The notes under the pieces were generated by a model. That model was not told the DNA's origin. It saw nothing but the letters and a program-made list of their open reading frames with translations, and searched no databases. DNA of 64,000 nt, taken from the NCBI GenBank assembly GCA_026008535.1, contig BRKX01000018.1, forward strand, positions 46,121,588 to 46,185,587, in the 5' to 3' direction. A program made the position numbers and the translations under genes. How positions within the stretch are numbered: position 1 is the stretch's first letter; the number at the start of each line of letters is the position of its first letter. This DNA is from Perilla frutescens (lineage: Eukaryota; Streptophyta; Magnoliopsida; Lamiales; Lamiaceae). This document shows positions 59,991-64,000 of this stretch, one piece after another.

Positions 59991-61019
59991 CCCCAAACTT
60001 ATTTTGATCCAAGAGTGGAAATAAGTTTGGAGGCATGATGGTGGCAACGGTCACTAACGCTCAATGAGGAGGTTGCTGGTGTTGGTGAGGAGACTGCTGC
60101 GGGTACTGCATAAATGAGGTTGATGGCATGAATTGGAAAGCCTGGAACTGCTGAAACTGGTGTGAAGAGGAGGTCGCCATGAATTGCCCGGACGGGAACT
60201 GTTGGAATTGCTGTGAAGAGGAAGAAGAAGCCATGAACTATCCAGTCGGAAACTGCTGCATCGATTGGAATGGCTGCTGCTAAAACTGCTGCTGTGGCTG
60301 GTAGGAGTTGTAGCGAGTCATTTGCTGCTGATGCTAGGATGGAGTGTAGGGCTGCCCCTGTAAGCCAGAGTTGGTGTTCATTCCTCAAAAGAGTCCGGCT
60401 AGGTCTTGTATCTCCGATCGAAACGAGCCCATATTATCAGAAATGCCTCTAATCTTACCCCGAAGGCCTATGTACCTTTCATCTATATCCATTTGGATGG
60501 CATGAAACCTGTCATCCACACTAGATTGAATCTGACCCATTCTGTTATGCATGTCGGTGCGGATATCATCAAATCTGGTGTACAAATCCTACCTCAGAAT
60601 CCTAAACTCGTCATACACATCACTCCTCTAGGTCTGCATGGACTCCTCCATTGACATCATGTAGCCATCCAGTGCATCGAAGTGGCCAGCAATTTGTTCT
60701 TCAGTATAGCGTCGCTCTCGTCTGAAGTTGGCACTGGATGGTCCCTCTCCAGCATCCTGTCCTCCTCCTTCTGGCTGCTCATCAATAGCATCCCTGATGC
60801 CCCTAGGAAGTCCCGTGGCTTGAATAGCCTCACGATGAGCCAGTGTATCCATCATCCAATTGTCTCGCTCATGGAAATTGGATACATGAGTAAGAGCCGG
60901 ATTTGGCAGCAGAAAGTTCCCCCACCTTTCATGGATAGTAGATATGTGGTATTATTCGATGTGAGCATCTTTATATTTCTCAAGTAAGGGATACTCAAGA
61001 GTGTCACTCCGGGAGTCTC

Positions 61020-61835
61020 TTAGTATTCACCCAAATTGATGTTGAAGTTCTTGGCTATTGGGATGATCAATCCCCCAATGCATATCCAGCCATTATCTAT
61101 GTGAGCTTGCCTTTGAAGCTGCTCAAGAAAGAATGCTCCAAAGTTCAGGTAGACGGCATTCAGCATGGCCCATAGCTCGAACAATTTTGAAGTCCTTACC
61201 CCACTATTCTCTCGTCTAGTAAAAATTGTAGATGCTAGAATGCGATGCAGATATCTGAAAACGGGGTTAGGCATGGCAGATGCCTTAGCAACGCTAGAGT
61301 CATACTTCTCCGTCTCAGACTCTGTCAGGCAGAAAAGACGGTAAGCAAAATCCTTGTCATATCTAGCTGGAGCATAGTAGATGTCGTCATCAGGAGCATT
61401 GAAGATTCGGTTGACATCCTCCACCATGAGAGCTCTATCCATATTGCTTATCCTGAAAGTGCACCTAATGAGCCCTTTCTTGGCCGTCCTCTTGACGTCC
61501 AGTGTACTCAGCACCTCTTTCACCAAGAGAGGGTAGGTCTTTTTTGCTCTCTCCAGGGCCTGTAGCCATCCGATCCTGTTTAGAAGGGTCCATACATCAT
61601 CCCTTATCCCAAGGATCTCTGTGGATGTGGGACACATAAATCGTGTAGTGGCCACACTTAATGGGAAGAGTATATCCCATCTTGTCCTTTTCCATATCTC
61701 TATAAAGTGAATCCCATATATCATGGGATCGTCTATGCCGATGTCTTCTTCTTCTTGTTCCTCTTCTTGTTCAATATCGGGATCGGATTCGGGCTCTTGT
61801 CTTCTTGAAGACTTTCTTCCCCTTCTTGGTGCCAT
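61020..61835 (-). CDS. Athila ORF2 (env-like) protein, truncated
   Basis: 271 codons from ATG 61835 (MAPRRGRKSS). An acidic/Glu-rich start (EQEEEQEEEDIGIDD) precedes a region with the Athila pattern: TRFMCPTSTEILGIRDDVWT, LLNRIGWLQAL, YPLLVKEVLSTL, NPVFRYLHRILASTIFTRRE and GWICIGGLIIPIAK. This family, found between pol and the 3' LTR of Athila elements, has been called env-like; its function is unproven. It stops at TAA-type codon 61020 (LGEY). Beyond that, minus-strand frames down to 60000 look like a broken continuation (Gln/Ser/Pro-rich). Confidence 0.7.
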   Translation of the reverse strand: MAPRRGRKSSRRQEPESDPDIEQEEEQEEEDIGIDDPMIYGIHFIEIWKRTRWDILFPLSVATTRFMCPTSTEILGIRDDVWTLLNRIGWLQALERAKKTYPLLVKEVLSTLDVKRTAKKGLIRCTFRISNMDRALMVEDVNRIFNAPDDDIYYAPARYDKDFAYRLFCLTESETEKYDSSVAKASAMPNPVFRYLHRILASTIFTRRENSGVRTSKLFELWAMLNAVYLNFGAFFLEQLQRQAHIDNGWICIGGLIIPIAKNFNINLGEY

Positions 61836-62341
61836 CTTAGTACATTTTAGGATACGTTACCTAAGAAAAAAAAGAAGAAAAAGATTCATAAGATATAGGG
61901 GCATCATCAACTTAAAATTCAAACAAAGAAATTGAGGTTTCAACACATATGACAAAATCCAACACACTTCCTCAACTAACTTTGGTAAATCAAAGTTTAA
62001 ATCTATTTACAATTTCATGCCACTTATCAAATGATAAACACGCTACATTTTTCAAGGAACCAACACCAAAATGCACATTGAGGCACAAATGGAGAAGTTA
62101 CAAAATGCCTAGTTTCACATATGACAATATCAAAAACAAAGGCAAAATGTGCATGCGTTCAAAACCAAACATGATTAACTCAAGACAAAGTTGGTTTGTG
62201 AATTTGGTAAAAGGTCCTCAAATAAATATGACAAAATCAAAAGCATAGGACCAAATAACAAAATTCTTCAACACTATCAAAATTCGTGAAGGCATGTGAG
62301 ACAAGAAAATTCGTGTCTCAAAAGCATAGGACCAAATAACA
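61836..62341. other. Junction between opposing Gypsy fragments
   Basis: Non-coding. GACAAAATCAAAAGCATAGG... and the 20-mer AATTCRTGAAGGCATGTGAG occur twice (62281-62300 and 62342-62361 region), a direct duplication of about 61-82 bp exactly at the start of the plus-strand integrase. This looks like a rearrangement scar. Confidence 0.5.
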
Positions 62342-62347
62342 AAATTC

Positions 62348-63328
62348 ATGAAGGCATGTGAGCGTTGCCAAAAGATGAGGTTGATTTCAAAGAGGAATGA
62401 GATGACAATGAGCGCCATTGTTGAAGTACAGTTGTTCGACGTATGGGGGATCGACTTTATGGGACCATTTGTGGCTTCCGAAGGAAATTTTTACATACTC
62501 CTAGCGGTGGACTATCTCTCCCGGTGGATTGAATCAATTTCCACTAAGACAAATGATTCAAAGATTATGCTAAAGTTCCTTCAAAGGAATATATTGACAA
62601 GATTTGGGGCTCCAAGAGCCTTAATTAGTGATGGAGGCACTCACTTTTGCAATAAGTGGATGACGAGCCTCCTAGCACGAAATGGAGTGAAGCACAAGGT
62701 GACGACTCCCTACCACCCACAAGCCAATGGGCAAGCCGAGCTTGCAAATAGAGAGGTAAAACAAGTCCTCCAAAAGGTGGTGAAGACAAACGGGAAGGAT
62801 TGGTTGAGCCATCTCGATGAAGCACTTTAGGCCTATCACACGGCCTACAAGACTCCATTGAGGATGTCTCCCTATCAAATGGTGTTTGGAAAATCTTGTC
62901 ACCTTCCCATTGAGCTCACTCACAAGGCGTATTGGGCCACAAAAAAGCTCAATCTTGACTTTGAGATGTCGGAAAAGGAAAGAATTTTCCGTTTAAATGA
63001 AACTGATGAATTTAGGCTTGAAGCCTTTGAAAATTCTTTCATCTACAAGATGAGGACCAAACTCTATCATGACAAGTTCTTGAGGAAGAAAGAACTTGCA
63101 CCCAGAGATGCCGTGTTACTTTTCAACTCAAGATTGAAGTTGTTTCCCGGGAAACTTAAAATGAAGTGGGGAGGTCCTTACTTAATTTCAAGAATTTTTG
63201 AAAGTGGAGCGGTGGAATTACAAGCTAAGGACGGGAATCGCTTTGTTGTCAATGGACAACATGTCAAGAAGTTCTACAATGCGGAGGAGCAAGCCGGAGT
63301 GTTTGTCCTCCATCTCAAAGATGTTTGA
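62348..63328 (+). pseudogene. Gypsy integrase C-terminal part (Athila/Tat-like)
   Basis: Begins inside the integrase zinc finger (CERCQKMRLISKRNE), then the catalytic core with DVWGIDFMGPF, DYLSRWIES, ISDGGTHFCN and TTPYHPQANGQAELANRE, and a C-terminal part with KTPLRMSPYQMVFGKSCHLP and KWGGPYLISRIFESGAVEL. One in-frame TAG at 62828-62830 where related enzymes have Trp (DEAL-stop-AYHTAYKT). RT and RNase H are absent upstream. Following the stop, GTGCTAGTTGGGAGGCAACCCAA is a sequence usual after integrase in Athila/Tat elements. Confidence 0.88.
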
Positions 63329-64000
63329 AGAACATATTCCGTCGAGCTCACGACGTTAAATTAAGTGCTAGTTGGGAGGCAACCCAATCATTTTAATTTT
63401 TGTTTTTGTTGGTTTATTTTTCTTATTTTGGTTTATTTTAAGTTTTATTGTCTAGTTAAATTCTTTTGTAATTGATTGATTCCTAAAATGAGGAATTAAT
63501 CTTAACATGGTGTTTGTGTATCTAAAGTGAGTACAAATTATTGCAGGAATAGAAAACTAGAGGCAATGGGGCAATAAGTGTCAAAAGGAGAAGAAAAACA
63601 AAGACAAGCTTCAGGCGCGACCCCCAGGCGCGACTAAGCATGGGTCGCGCCCCAAGGCACTTTCCACACGGCCTCCAGGCGCGACTAAGGATGAGGCCGC
63701 TCCCCAGGTAACTTCAGACACGAGCTCCAGGCGTGAACGTGGGCCCTGTTGCAGAGGGCTTCTGCGACTTGATTTTCTTCAACCCACACGCGACCCCCAG
63801 GCGCGACCAAGTGCTATCTGCATTGCAGGGCCCTTAGAACGCGGCCTCCAAGCGCAACAGGGGCAGGCCGCGCCCCGTAAACAGATGGGTTTTAAACCCC
63901 TTTTCTCTTATTTCTCTCTCATTTTCACACTCTCACTCACTCTCACTTCACTCTCACACATGATTTTCACTCTTTTCCAAGAAGAAACAAGGTAAGTTCT
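63329..64000. other. Gypsy post-integrase region with GC-rich island
   Basis: Non-coding spacer. A GC-rich block (63608-63880) repeats CCAGGCGCGAC and GGTCGCGCC words resembling the island in the minus-strand LTR at 57.96-58.2 kb. A CT-rich leader and a donor-like CAAGGTAAGTTCT sit at the very end of the window, so transcription of a downstream ORF2 may begin here. Confidence 0.5.

Larger units (their letters stand above)
56880..61835 (-). mobile_element. Athila-like Gypsy element, 3' part
   Basis: In minus orientation: an ORF2/env-like gene (61835-61020 and decayed continuation to about 60000), a 1.5-kb spacer, a polypurine tract (58434-58421) and a 3' LTR (58420-56880). The pol region expected upstream is not contiguous; instead plus-strand integrase follows after 62.34 kb. 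So this is a fragment created by rearrangement or deletion. Confidence 0.75.

Noticed and set aside
60270..60987. Plus-strand frames opposite the Athila ORF2 continuation
   Set aside because: Antisense shadows with no recognisable domain.

Overview
This window is nuclear DNA of a flowering plant, most likely a eudicot. The evidence is AT-rich sequence with spliced genes, CC-NBS-LRR (CNL) resistance genes, DUF247 genes and plant-type Copia, Athila-like Gypsy, hAT, Mutator and Stowaway elements. A short R1/Rx-type coiled-coil start near 55.7 kb hints at an asterid, but only weakly. No rRNA, CRISPR or prokaryotic features are present. Almost every host gene seen here is broken, so this is a degenerating, transposon-rich resistance-gene neighbourhood.

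Region by region. 1-4.1 kb is AT-rich and holds a threefold tandem repeat of about 570 bp. 4.15-10.1 kb (minus strand) is CNL copy 1. It is a pseudogene with a premature TGA after the NB-ARC RNBS-C region, a 1.38-kb non-autonomous hAT element in front of the MHD motif, and a frameshift in an LRR exon. 10.98-17.95 kb is a young, structurally complete Copia retrotransposon (5-bp TSD, LTRs of about 785 bp, one intact Gag-Pol ORF), inserted upstream of CNL-1. 21.64-26.04 kb (minus) is CNL copy 2, a tandem paralogue with the same four-exon layout and one frameshift. The two CNL copies plus about 2 kb upstream form a tandem duplication, and comparing them exposes the empty sites of the Copia element, the hAT element and a Stowaway-like MITE.

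28.8-30 kb holds a tRNA-derived SINE and a Mutator-type MITE with long TIRs. 30.1-41.1 kb is an anonymous transcribed-looking region and a possible glutamyl-tRNA synthetase 5' fragment. It is interrupted by a 6.45-kb hAT element (33.05-39.50 kb) with a nearly intact transposase, and that element itself carries a 2.4-kb solo LTR in its probable 5'-UTR intron. 43.99-44.56 kb is a hAT-type MITE. 44.7-50.8 kb is a decayed Mutator-like element carrying a transposase (+) and a convergent Ulp1/C48-like protease (-). It is studded with GGTATT/CGGTA-rich repeats and joined abruptly to a 5'-truncated Copia remnant (50.79-53.32 kb). That Copia LTR cuts a DUF247 gene after its N-terminal part, and a second DUF247 fragment (C-terminal part) lies at 56.0-56.75 kb. 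56.88-61.84 kb (minus) is the 3' part of an Athila-like Gypsy element (LTR, PPT, ORF2/env-like). 62.35-63.33 kb (+) is a Gypsy integrase of the same broad clade in the opposite orientation.

Nothing here is convincingly a new biological system. The most useful observations are the paralogous empty-site comparisons, the Mutator-Ulp1 element with dispersed GC-rich motifs, and the nesting order hAT > solo LTR. Splice sites were read by eye and positions may be off by a base or two.
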